The translations under genes were made by a program, and so were the position numbers. A DNA stretch of 64,000 nucleotides from Butyrivibrio hungatei NK4A153. Its GTDB lineage: Bacteria; Bacillota; Clostridia; Lachnospirales; Lachnospiraceae. This document shows, in pieces, positions 40,514 to 48,742 of the stretch; position 1 is the stretch's first letter, and each line of letters opens with the position of its first letter. The DNA is taken from assembly GCF_000424465.1 (NCBI RefSeq), contig NZ_AUJY01000007.1, positions 62,001-126,000 on the forward strand, in the 5' to 3' direction. The notes beneath the pieces are model-generated. The model worked only from the letters and a program-made list of their open reading frames with translations. It was not told the DNA's origin and did not search any database.

Positions 40514-41008
40514 TTACGCATCCTCATTTTCAGCCATGAGATCTTCGTTATCTACAAGCTCGCCCTCAACTTTTTCAACATACATATGTCCGTCAAGGTG
40601 ATCGTTCTCGTGAAGAATCGCTCTTGCAAGAAGTTCCTCGCCCTCTATAACAAATTCTTCGCCTTCAAGATTGATTGCCTTAGCCTTTACATAATTAGGT
40701 CTTGTGACAATTCCTGATTTTCCGGGAAGTGAAAGGCATCCCTCATATCCCGTCTGCTCTCCGCTTGTCTCAAGTATCTCGGGATTGATAAATACTATCG
40801 GTGAATCACCCTCAGGAGATACATCTATAACAAATACTCTTTTAAGTATTCCAACCTGCGGAGCGGCAAGTCCTACACCGTTTGCATCATACATGGTGTC
40901 GATCATGTCCTGCACAAGCTCTTTTATCCTGGGCGTGATCTCTTTTACTTCTTTACAACGGCTCTCAAGTACATTGTCGCCGTATTCTCTTATAGTTCTA
41001 AGTGCCAT
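40514..41008 (-). CDS. def: Peptide deformylase
   Basis: 164 residues. Removes the formyl group from nascent N-terminal methionine. The three motifs are present: GVGLAAPQVG, EGCLSLPG with the metal-binding Cys, and ARAILHENDHLDGHMYV with HExxH. The protein runs to a short acidic tail (LMAENEDA). It immediately precedes fmt on the minus strand and has RBS GAGGAGAC before the ATG at 41008. Confidence 0.97.
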   Translation of the reverse strand: MALRTIREYGDNVLESRCKEVKEITPRIKELVQDMIDTMYDANGVGLAAPQVGILKRVFVIDVSPEGDSPIVFINPEILETSGEQTGYEGCLSLPGKSGIVTRPNYVKAKAINLEGEEFVIEGEELLARAILHENDHLDGHMYVEKVEGELVDNEDLMAENEDA

Positions 41009-41129
41009 TTCGGTCTCCTCTTACACGTTTATTAGAAAAACAACTATAGACGATTGTCTAATATTTTAGTTTCATCATGTTATTATAAAACGCACCCACA
41101 CTATTATCAAATCATTTTAATATCGGCCA

Positions 41130-41927
41130 TTATAACATAGTTTCTTTCAACATCCGTCTTATTCCTTTAATATCAAGAGGATTTCCTGTTGTTTCATATG
41201 TAAACAGCAGATTCTTCCCGGGATATATTCCGTTATCCCTGTAAATATCCATCTTACATAAAGTATCTTTTCTATAGCTCTCATCATCCATAAAGCCAAA
41301 GTGTTCAAGATATACAACTTCTCCCGTTCTCTTTTTAAGCAAAGTAAAATCCGGATACTTTATCTTTCCATCTCTTAGCCTAACCGGACACTCGTAATGA
41401 TACGGAATCCCCATTTCAAAAAGCATATCTGCGATTATAGCTTCAGATTTAGACCTGACTTTTTCTCCTCTTCTCGTGTCATATATTTTATTTTCAATTT
41501 TATATGGATTTGTCTTAAATGTCTTAGACTGCCATTCTTCAGCAATTTGATCATCCAACGGGATATATGATGTAACAAGATTTTGTCTTTCTTCAGATAG
41601 GTCTTCATATGCGGTTTCAGATTGTTTTTTTTGATAGCTTGCAAGCATTTTCTCAAGCATTTTCAATTCGTCCGCAGCAGATTTAAGAAAATGCTTATTG
41701 TAGTCTTTTTGTGCCAAAAGCCTTATCATGCACATTTGCTCGTTCTTGGGCAGATACTCTCCGCTTGTATCCCGTTCTTTACTTACTTTATAATACCGTA
41801 TTCTCCCGTTACTCCTACTGGTTCGTAATCTCCCTTTCGGAAAAGAGCCTTTCTCCTTCTCTGCGCGCCTTATTACACGCTTCAGAAACGCGATACGATT
41901 GTTTACACTTTCAATAATGGTATTCAT
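41130..41927 (-). CDS. PD-(D/E)XK-nuclease-like protein
   Basis: About 265 residues. The C-terminal half has a restriction-fold pattern: KVRSKSEAIIADMLFEMGI (first Glu), YHYECPVRLRDGKIKYPDFT (P-D motif Asp), VVYLEHFGFMDDESYRKDTL, then LLFTYETTGNPLD. The N-terminal half is charged and helical (NNRIAFLKRVIRRAEKEKGS, with LAQKDYNKHFLKSAADELKM). Such stand-alone proteins are widespread in gut Firmicutes and of unknown role. I start it at the ATG 41927 as related proteins begin MNTIIES-like. The frame stays open to 42119 through a Lys/Arg-rich heptad repeat encoded by the 21-base repeats, so a longer product cannot be excluded. Confidence 0.65.
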   Translation of the reverse strand: MNTIIESVNNRIAFLKRVIRRAEKEKGSFPKGRLRTSRSNGRIRYYKVSKERDTSGEYLPKNEQMCMIRLLAQKDYNKHFLKSAADELKMLEKMLASYQKKQSETAYEDLSEERQNLVTSYIPLDDQIAEEWQSKTFKTNPYKIENKIYDTRRGEKVRSKSEAIIADMLFEMGIPYHYECPVRLRDGKIKYPDFTLLKKRTGEVVYLEHFGFMDDESYRKDTLCKMDIYRDNGIYPGKNLLFTYETTGNPLDIKGIRRMLKETML

Positions 41928-41970
41928 TTTTCTTTTGATAATCTCCTTTATTATTTGCTTATTGAGTCTA

Positions 41971-42054
41971 CTTTTGGTTTTGCACTTTTTACTTCTGTGT
42001 TTGTACTGCCCGCTTCTGTTTTTGTACTGCCTGCTTCTGTTTTTGTACTGCCTG
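41971..42054. repeat. 21-base tandem repeat, three good units and one degenerate
   Basis: Units beginning CTTCTG at 41992, 42013 and 42034 (core TTTTTGTACTGCC) are in exact 21-base register; 41971-41991 is a weaker fourth copy. They lie in frame just upstream of the nuclease-like gene and would encode seven-residue R-Q-Y-K-N-R-S repeats if translated. Confidence 0.8.
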
Positions 42055-42096
42055 CTTCCATGGAAGACTTTCCGCGCATTGTAAAAAATACAAAAA

Positions 42097-42288
42097 GTGA
42101 CTAATTCGATCGTTTTCATGTTCCTTAGTCACATTTTCCGCTAAAATCTGCGCTTTTGGAACCTTCAATACCGGAAAAGGTGAGAGAATTTTGACTATAT
42201 CAAATGTTATGAAACATATTAGTCACTACACTCTTATATACTCAAGAAAAAACGTGACTAAATCGATATATTTTTTACGTATTAGTCA
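42097..42288. promoter_or_regulatory. Array of five TTAGTCAC/GTGACTAA motifs
   Basis: GTGACTAA occurs at 42097-42104 and 42254-42261, TTAGTCAC at 42125-42132 and 42219-42226, and TTAGTCA at 42282-42288. The two GTGACTAA copies are followed by the same extension, (A/T)TCGAT, so two head-to-head pairs are formed. The array lies upstream of the nuclease-like gene. It fits a cluster of binding sites for a dimeric regulator or recombinase. 42302-42609 shows no convincing gene apart from a doubtful 81-codon frame. Confidence 0.5.
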
Positions 42289-42609
42289 AAAAATGGATTT
42301 TTCACGAAGACTGCGCTATAGAGCGCGTTCGTAGCATCTTGCAGAACACTCCGCAAGCACTGCAAGCAGCGCCATAGAGTATAATCGACGCGACGGAACC
42401 AACCGCCGCGATTGAGTAATAGTACTGCTGTCCCCCAATATCTCGCCCTTTTAAGAAGAGTAAATTGTCATTCTGCAAAGCAGAGGAATGAGCTGTACCG
42501 AGCGATACGGCAATTGCCGACAACAATGCAGAAAACACTTCAGCCAAGTAATAAAGTCGACTTATTTGGTGACAGCAACACTATTTTATATATAATTTTA
42601 TATATAGTA

Positions 42610-44868
42610 TCAGAACCCATTTACCGGGTCAAAATCAAACTGAACCGATATAGTCTTAAGCCTGCCGGAATCCTGCAGATCTTTTATGTATTTCTCAAGT
42701 ACATCTTTCAGAATGATCAGGCCGTCATAGTCATCAAGCTTAACGTACACAGCGATCCTGTACACATCGTTGATCCTGCCGATTGTGGCAAGCGCCGGCC
42801 CGATAAATACAGCATTTTGAATATGCTGTTGCTCCATAAGAGCTCGGAGCCTATTTGAAAAAGCCATTCCCTCTTCTTCATCCCTACTCTGGATCTGAAC
42901 CGACATCATATGAGAGATCGGAGGATATCTCAAAATGTCCCTATATGCGATTTCTTCGGCATAGAAGGCATCGTAATCCTGCTTTGCCGCCGTCTGAATG
43001 CTGTAGTGGTCGGGCTGATAGCTCTGAATAACTACGTTTCCTGCCCTGTCTCCTCTTCCTGCTCTTCCTGCGGCCTGCGTAAGAAGCTGGAAAGTCCTCT
43101 CACTTGCTCTGTAATCCGAAGCATAGAGCGACATATCCGCGGCTAGCACGCCTACAAGCGTAACATTGGGAAAATCGTGTCCTTTGACTATCATCTGCGT
43201 TCCCACGAGGACATCCGCTTCCTTATTTGCAAATGCAGACAAAATCTTCTCATAACTTCCTTTTGTCCTCGTTGTATCAGCGTCCATTCGAAGGACTCTC
43301 GCATCAGGCCAGAACTTTTTGACCTCATCCTCAATCTGCTGTGTTCCTGCCCTAAACGAAGACACGAACTTGGATCCGCACTTGGGACATATCTTCTTTA
43401 CAGGCTCCTCATATCCGCAGTAGTGGCAGACAAGCCTGCCGCCCCTGTGCTCCGACAAAGACACATCGCAGTGAGGGCATTTAAACACATGACCACAAGA
43501 CCTGCAGGAAACAAATCCCGCAAGCCCTCGCCTGTTGATAAAGAGCATCGCCTGCTCGCCTTTTTTTATTCTGTCATCCAGAAGTTCCTGCAATCTCAGG
43601 GAAAAAATAGATCTGTTACCTTTTCTGAGTTCTTCTCTAAGATCCGCTATCTCAACGGTAGGAAGCGTTCCTCCCGTTAGTCTCTTAGTTAGTTCAAAAA
43701 GCTCGTACTCTCCGCTTTTTGCTTTGTAATATGCTTCAAGAGAAGGTGTTGCACTTCCGAGCACCACACAGGCGCCGTCCGGAACGAGCCTTGCAAGCTC
43801 TATCGCGGTCTCTCTTGCATGATATTTGGGCATCGTCTCACTCTTATAGGTAGTCTCATGCTCCTCATCGATTATGATGATTCCCGTATTGGGGAACGGG
43901 GTAAAAAGAGCCGATCTGGGACCTATTATTATATCTATATCCCCTGTTCTTGCTCTCTCCATCTGATCAAACTTTTCGCCCGGAGACATAGAGGAATTTA
44001 CCACAGATACCCTGTCTCCAAAATGCCTGTAAAAGCGCATAAGTGTCTGATATGTAAGTGCTATCTCAGGAATAAGGACTATCGCCTGTTTTCCCTTTTT
44101 TACAATCTCATCTATAAGCGCTATATAAACTTCAGTCTTTCCGCTTCCGGTTATGCCGTGAATCAAGTAAGTCTTTCGTTTACCCTCATCGTAATCTCTT
44201 ATAACACTGTCAACAATGTTCTGCTGTTCGTCGCTTAGAGTCTTTTTCCCATACCTTGTGGTTTCTGCAGCAACAGGATTTCTATAGTATTCTTCACTGT
44301 CTATCCTGATGATTCCTTTATCCGAAAGGCTCTTTAATGTTGCAGAAGTGACATTCAGCTTACTTGTCACAAGTTCATAAGGGATCCTGTCTTCGGGATT
44401 ATCGAGAAGTTCCCTGATGATTCTCTCCCTTGCCGTCTGCTTCTTTCTCACACATTCGTAGTAATACTCGGTCGCATCACGCTGGGATATTCTGAGCGAA
44501 ACATATTTGTGAACCTGCCTGTTCTGCTTTTTTCCCGAAGGAATAACCGTACGGAGAGCCGCATTCATGGTTGAACCGTAATGTCTTTTCATCCAGGCCG
44601 CGAGCTTCATTGAAAGGTCTTCAGCCGAAACGGTATCTCCGGCTATATCAATGATTTCTTTTATCCTGTCCACTTCCCACTGAGGCTCGTCGGTAAGTTC
44701 GACAACATAGCCTTTCCTGACATTGTTGCCTCGCCCAAAAGGAATGTTCACCGGACTTCCTACATCCACCTTGCCGATAAGCCTGTCCGGAATACGGTAC
44801 TGAAATGGTCTGTCAACCTTCTCATGCGATATGTCTACTATTACATTAGCGTATATAAACTCGGCCAC
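42610..44868 (-). CDS. priA: Primosomal replication-restart helicase PriA
   Basis: 752 residues. The N-terminal DNA-binding part (FIYANVIVDISHEKVDRPFQ, GYVVELTDEPQWE) precedes a superfamily 2 helicase: LIHGITGSGKTEVYIALIDE (Walker A), IIIDEEHETTYKSE (DEEH box), VLGSATPSLEAYY. The primosome-specific zinc fingers follow: CRSCGHVFKCPHCDVSLSEH and CHYCGYEEPVKKICPKCGS. Then VLVGTQMIVKGHDFPNVTLV and QLLTQAAGRAGRGDRAGNV. It reloads the replisome at stalled forks. It heads the conserved priA-def-fmt order, but the nuclease-like gene and repeats are inserted between it and def. Confidence 0.97.
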   Translation of the reverse strand: MAEFIYANVIVDISHEKVDRPFQYRIPDRLIGKVDVGSPVNIPFGRGNNVRKGYVVELTDEPQWEVDRIKEIIDIAGDTVSAEDLSMKLAAWMKRHYGSTMNAALRTVIPSGKKQNRQVHKYVSLRISQRDATEYYYECVRKKQTARERIIRELLDNPEDRIPYELVTSKLNVTSATLKSLSDKGIIRIDSEEYYRNPVAAETTRYGKKTLSDEQQNIVDSVIRDYDEGKRKTYLIHGITGSGKTEVYIALIDEIVKKGKQAIVLIPEIALTYQTLMRFYRHFGDRVSVVNSSMSPGEKFDQMERARTGDIDIIIGPRSALFTPFPNTGIIIIDEEHETTYKSETMPKYHARETAIELARLVPDGACVVLGSATPSLEAYYKAKSGEYELFELTKRLTGGTLPTVEIADLREELRKGNRSIFSLRLQELLDDRIKKGEQAMLFINRRGLAGFVSCRSCGHVFKCPHCDVSLSEHRGGRLVCHYCGYEEPVKKICPKCGSKFVSSFRAGTQQIEDEVKKFWPDARVLRMDADTTRTKGSYEKILSAFANKEADVLVGTQMIVKGHDFPNVTLVGVLAADMSLYASDYRASERTFQLLTQAAGRAGRGDRAGNVVIQSYQPDHYSIQTAAKQDYDAFYAEEIAYRDILRYPPISHMMSVQIQSRDEEEGMAFSNRLRALMEQQHIQNAVFIGPALATIGRINDVYRIAVYVKLDDYDGLIILKDVLEKYIKDLQDSGRLKTISVQFDFDPVNGF

Positions 44869-44886
44869 AGCCCCTCCTTCATGCGC

Positions 44887-44940
44887 AATTTATTTGATAG
44901 GTACTATCAAATAAATTAGTTTAATGAATTAAACTAATTT
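44887..44940. other. Two overlapping AT-rich hairpins between murE and priA
   Basis: AATTTATTTGATAG and its exact complement (44887-44917) make a 14-base stem with a three-base loop. AAATTAGTTTA and its complement (44913-44940) make the second. They share bases 44913-44917, so only one can form fully at a time. The murE stop codon (44940-44942) touches the second stem; priA starts 18 bases past the first. Confidence 0.7.
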
Positions 44941-46424
44941 TATTTCTCATCCAATATCTCCTGAATTAATTCTCTTTCATCCATGTGATATTTTACACCT
45001 TTTATTTCCTGATAATCCTCATGTCCTTTTCCGGCAAGAACAATGATATCTCCCTTCTCGCCGTTCTCGATAACGTAGCGGATTGCTTCTTTTCTGTCGG
45101 TTATCTTGATATATTTGCCATCAGTCTTCTTCATACCTGTCTCGATGTCATCGATGATGGCTTCAGGCTCTTCAAATCTCGGGTTATCAGATGTAATAAC
45201 TGTAAAGTCTGCATACTTTCCGCTTACTTCACCCATCTCAAAGCGTCTGTATCTGCTTCTGTTTCCGCCGCATCCAAAGAGACAGATAAGTCTGTTAGGA
45301 TGATAATCCTTGAGCGTTGTCAAAAGACTCTTGAGCGCCATTGCATTGTGCGCGTAATCTATCATAAGAGTAAAGTCATCGGAAACCTTTACCATCTCAA
45401 TTCTTCCTTTTACCTTGGCCTCTTTGAGAGCAGGTGCGATTTCCTCAGGTGTGCAATCAAAATGTCTCGCAACAGCGATAGCGCAAAGCGCGTTATAAAC
45501 ACTGAACTTACCGGGAGTTCTTATCTCGGCGTGCATGTTTATAAGTCCGTCTGTGTCAAAGAAGACGCCAAGCTGACCCGGCTTATGGATATATGCAAGA
45601 TTTATTGCTCTTATATCCGCACCCTCAGAGAATCCGTATGTCTCAACTTCGCAGGTATGACCTTCAAGAATATCATCTGTATGCACATCATCGGCATTGC
45701 AGATACCTACTTTACACTGTTTGAACAAAAGACCTTTGCAATGCATATAGTCTTCAAAATCCTTGTGCTCGTTTGGTCCGATATGATCCGGTTCAATATT
45801 TGTAAAGATACCCATATCAAAAACAAAGCCCTGACTTCTGTGAAGCATAAGTCCCTGAGATGAAACTTCCATAACAACACTGTCGCAGCCTGCTTCTACC
45901 ATTTTTGACATATAATACTGAAGCATATATGACTCAGGTGTAGTATTCTCGGCATGTATATGCTCATCACCGATGATAACTTCGATTGTTCCGATAAGAC
46001 CTACCTTGTGGCCTGCGTTCTGAAGCATATCTCTTATAAGATATGTAGTTGTTGTCTTTCCCTTCGTTCCTGTTATTCCTATTGTCTTAAGCTTCTTTGC
46101 GGGATGTCCGAAGTAAGCCGCAGAAATAAATGCCATCGCATATCTTGTATCTTCCACATGAACAACAGGCATTTCACATCCTTCGGGAAGTTCTACATCA
46201 TGGCAGACAACGATAGCTCCGGCCTTTTTCTCGGAAGCCTCTGCCGCACAGGAATGTCCGTCAAAATTTGCGCCCTGAATACATAAGAATAAAGAACCTT
46301 CCGCAATCTTTCTGTTGTCATTTACCACATCTTTAATCTCTACAGACGCGGGATCAACGGTCTTATCTGTGTTTCCGGCAGTTACAGTAAATGTAAGTCC
46401 CTCTAATAATTCACTTAAAAGCAT
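44940..46424 (-). CDS. murE: UDP-MurNAc-tripeptide synthetase
   Basis: About 494 residues. Adds the third amino acid to UDP-N-acetylmuramoyl-L-Ala-D-Glu. The ATP loop is GITGTKGKTTTTYLIRDML; EVSSQGLMLHRSQGF, FTNIEPDHIGPNEH and DYAHNAMALKSLL are conserved Mur ligase motifs. VITSDNPRFEEPEAII carries DNPR, the signature for meso-diaminopimelate rather than lysine, so a DAP-type peptidoglycan is predicted. The start is the ATG at 46424 with GGAGG seven bases upstream. It precedes priA by 70 bases that contain overlapping hairpins. Confidence 0.95.
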   Translation of the reverse strand: MLLSELLEGLTFTVTAGNTDKTVDPASVEIKDVVNDNRKIAEGSLFLCIQGANFDGHSCAAEASEKKAGAIVVCHDVELPEGCEMPVVHVEDTRYAMAFISAAYFGHPAKKLKTIGITGTKGKTTTTYLIRDMLQNAGHKVGLIGTIEVIIGDEHIHAENTTPESYMLQYYMSKMVEAGCDSVVMEVSSQGLMLHRSQGFVFDMGIFTNIEPDHIGPNEHKDFEDYMHCKGLLFKQCKVGICNADDVHTDDILEGHTCEVETYGFSEGADIRAINLAYIHKPGQLGVFFDTDGLINMHAEIRTPGKFSVYNALCAIAVARHFDCTPEEIAPALKEAKVKGRIEMVKVSDDFTLMIDYAHNAMALKSLLTTLKDYHPNRLICLFGCGGNRSRYRRFEMGEVSGKYADFTVITSDNPRFEEPEAIIDDIETGMKKTDGKYIKITDRKEAIRYVIENGEKGDIIVLAGKGHEDYQEIKGVKYHMDERELIQEILDEK

Positions 46425-46572
46425 ATTCAATCCTCCGTTTACTTTTATTAAAATTATCTCTAAAATAAGAAAGTTTAATTATCGAATTTAGCTCAAAAAG
46501 ATTAATTCTAATTTTTTATATTTTCGACACAATTTATTCATAATTTTAGTATATGATTAATAACATAGAAGT

Positions 46573-46740
46573 GAGTTGTTAATTCAACTCGCTATCTCCC
46601 CCTCATAAGAAACCGCAAACACACGCTTCGCGTGTGTTTTTGTGGTTTATGCGGAACACTTGCTGAGGTCTTATCGAAGCTAGTGTGTGCTATGGGATAT
46701 ACTTAACGAGGTTCCTCACGAGTTTAGTATATATCCCATA
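46573..46740. other. Intergenic hairpin cluster between recJ and murE
   Basis: The 330-base gap 46431-46759 has no credible gene but three structures: GAGTTG..CAACTC at 46573-46590, a strong stem with arms AAACACACG/CGTGTGTTT extended by AAACC/GGTTT at 46610-46647, and a long stem with arms TATGGGATATACT and AGTATATATCCCATA at 46691-46740. The middle one may terminate recJ. The word TGCGGAAC occurs at both 46650 and 46741, bracketing the third hairpin. Confidence 0.5.
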
Positions 46741-46759
46741 TGCGGAACTTTTTAATAAA

Positions 46760-48583
46760 TTATGTGAAGTCATTCATAATTATCTGAATACTTTCTCTTC
46801 CCTGATACGTATTTATATCAGGCTGATACGCGATACTGACTTTCATTGTTCCGTCAGTTGATCCGCTGTACAGATTTTCCACATTACTCTCACCATATTT
46901 ATCCTTGAGGAAATTATGCCATCTTTCCATATCACCAAAGAACAACATGTCATATAACTTACCGCCTTCATCGGTGACTCTGTATTTACCGCAATTTTTA
47001 TTCTTGCCCATAATACGTCCCGATAAAAGAGATACGTCTCTTTGTGCAAATAAAGGCTTTGAATTGCCGGTTCCGAACGGCTCCAATATAGAAAACTCTT
47101 TTACAAGATCCATATCGATATATTTAAGCGGCATGACCATATCAAGATGCAATACGGGAACAAAGTCCTCCTCGGTAAGATCGCAATTCTCATTGAGCTT
47201 CGTTCTGAGGATCTCTATATTCTCTTCGGGAAGAGAAAGCCCGGCCGCCATCTTATGGCCTCCAAACTTGGTAAAAAGCTCCTTACAGCGAGATAATTCC
47301 TCGTACATATCGTAGCTTTCGATAGAACGTCCGGATCCCTTCGCACCGCCATCTGCCGCCTTTGTGAGGACTATTGTGGGTCTGTAATACTTTTCCTTTA
47401 TCTTACCTGCAATAATTCCCGCAATCGACTCATGAACTTCAGGAAGGTACAGAACGATCACCTTGGGCATTCCGCCCTTTTCGATTTCCTGCTCAACAAA
47501 CGTAACCGCCTCATCAACTCCGTTTTTGGTCATATCCTTTCTGCTGTCGTTAAGGCTCTTCAAATCCCCTGCAATCTTGGCTGCCTCAGCGGCATCATCC
47601 TCAAGGAAAAGAGAAAGCGCCCTTGTTGCAAGATCAAGTCTTCCCGTTGCGTTAAGGCACGGTCCTATAACGAATCCGTAATTATATCCGGTCATATGAT
47701 ATGCATCAAGACCGTTTACGTCTATAAGAGCTTTTAAGCCCTTATTATCCGTTTTTGGAATGCGTTTAAGTGATTCCCTAACTATTACTCTGTTTTCGTC
47801 CTTAAGCTCCATTACGTCGCACACAGTGGCTATACCGGCAAAGATAAGCTTCTGGAAAAAGAATTCCTCTCTTTCCTCCTCTGAAGGTCCTTCTTCTTTG
47901 CTAAGCTCAGACATTGCTTCAAGGAACTTATACGCAACAACAGCTCCACAGATTTCTTTAAACGGATATTCTCCTTCAGATCTCTTGGGATCAATCACGG
48001 CATCAGCCGGAGGAAGTATCTCCGTTTTGTTTTCATCATCGTCCATCTCAAAAGGAACTTCGTGATGATCGGTAACAACAACAGTCATTCCCTTTTCCTT
48101 TGCGTGCTCAATCTGCTCCGCTGCGGCGATTCCGTTGTCACAGGTAATTATGGTATCAATTCCCGCTTCATAAGCCTCATCAACAAGTTTGACGCTCAGA
48201 CCGTAGCCATCTTTTATCCTGTCCGGAAGAACACAATCAACATCAGCTCCAAAAAGCTTTAAGCCGGATACCAGTATGTATGAAGAGCATATTCCGTCAA
48301 CATCGTAGTCGCCGATAACTCTTATGCTCTTATTATCGCGTATCTTATCGAGGATAATCCTTGCACCCTGCTCCATGTCCTTCATCAAAAAAGGATCGTG
48401 GAGAAAAGAGATATCCCCGTTTATATAGGTCTTAACCGCTTCCTCGTTACACTGAATATTTTCTTTTGTCCTGTCTGTGATAAGCCTGTTGGCTATCAGT
48501 CTCGCAGTTATGTTTTTTATGGAGAATTCGCGGGCCAGCCCGTCAAAATCCGCCTTCTTATTTGCTATCATCCATTTTGCCAT
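46760..48583 (-). CDS. recJ: Single-stranded-DNA-specific exonuclease RecJ
   Basis: 607 residues. DHH-superfamily 5'-3' exonuclease acting in recombination and mismatch repair. Motifs are IRVIGDYDVDGICSSYILVS (first Asp pair), TIITCDNGIAAAEQI, VVVTDHHEVPF (DHH) and VIDPKRSEGEYPFKEICGA. DHHA1 features HESIAGIIAGKIKEKYYRPT and GSGRSIESYDMYEEL with FGGHKMAAGLSL come later, then an OB-like C-terminal domain (MPLKYIDMDLVKEFSILEPF). The gene starts 160 bases downstream of the secDF stop and belongs to the recJ-secDF-scf neighbourhood typical of Clostridia. Confidence 0.95.
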   Translation of the reverse strand: MAKWMIANKKADFDGLAREFSIKNITARLIANRLITDRTKENIQCNEEAVKTYINGDISFLHDPFLMKDMEQGARIILDKIRDNKSIRVIGDYDVDGICSSYILVSGLKLFGADVDCVLPDRIKDGYGLSVKLVDEAYEAGIDTIITCDNGIAAAEQIEHAKEKGMTVVVTDHHEVPFEMDDDENKTEILPPADAVIDPKRSEGEYPFKEICGAVVAYKFLEAMSELSKEEGPSEEEREEFFFQKLIFAGIATVCDVMELKDENRVIVRESLKRIPKTDNKGLKALIDVNGLDAYHMTGYNYGFVIGPCLNATGRLDLATRALSLFLEDDAAEAAKIAGDLKSLNDSRKDMTKNGVDEAVTFVEQEIEKGGMPKVIVLYLPEVHESIAGIIAGKIKEKYYRPTIVLTKAADGGAKGSGRSIESYDMYEELSRCKELFTKFGGHKMAAGLSLPEENIEILRTKLNENCDLTEEDFVPVLHLDMVMPLKYIDMDLVKEFSILEPFGTGNSKPLFAQRDVSLLSGRIMGKNKNCGKYRVTDEGGKLYDMLFFGDMERWHNFLKDKYGESNVENLYSGSTDGTMKVSIAYQPDINTYQGRESIQIIMNDFT

Positions 48584-48677
48584 ATCAAACTCCGTATATA
48601 TATATTAAAAAAGGCTTATGAGTTGGTAATAAATGCTGTGAAAAAAGGTAATACTACCCCCTAAGCCCGGTGAACTT

Positions 48678-48718
48678 AAAAACGCCGTCTTGGGTGTAAA
48701 ACTACACCAAAGACGGCG
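48678..48718 (-). terminator. Terminator of secDF
   Basis: AACGCCGTCT..GGTGTA and TACACC..AGACGGCG (48681-48718) form a strong stem; on the minus strand it is followed by a T5 run. It lies 25 bases after the secDF stop. Confidence 0.85.
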
Positions 48719-48742
48719 CCCTTATTTATTATACATCAGCAA

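Noticed and set aside
42302-42547. Minus-strand frame of 81 codons with a hydrophobic stretch
   Set aside because: TTG start without an RBS, low-complexity Ala/Ser/Cys composition and no family. It could be a real small membrane protein but I could not support it.
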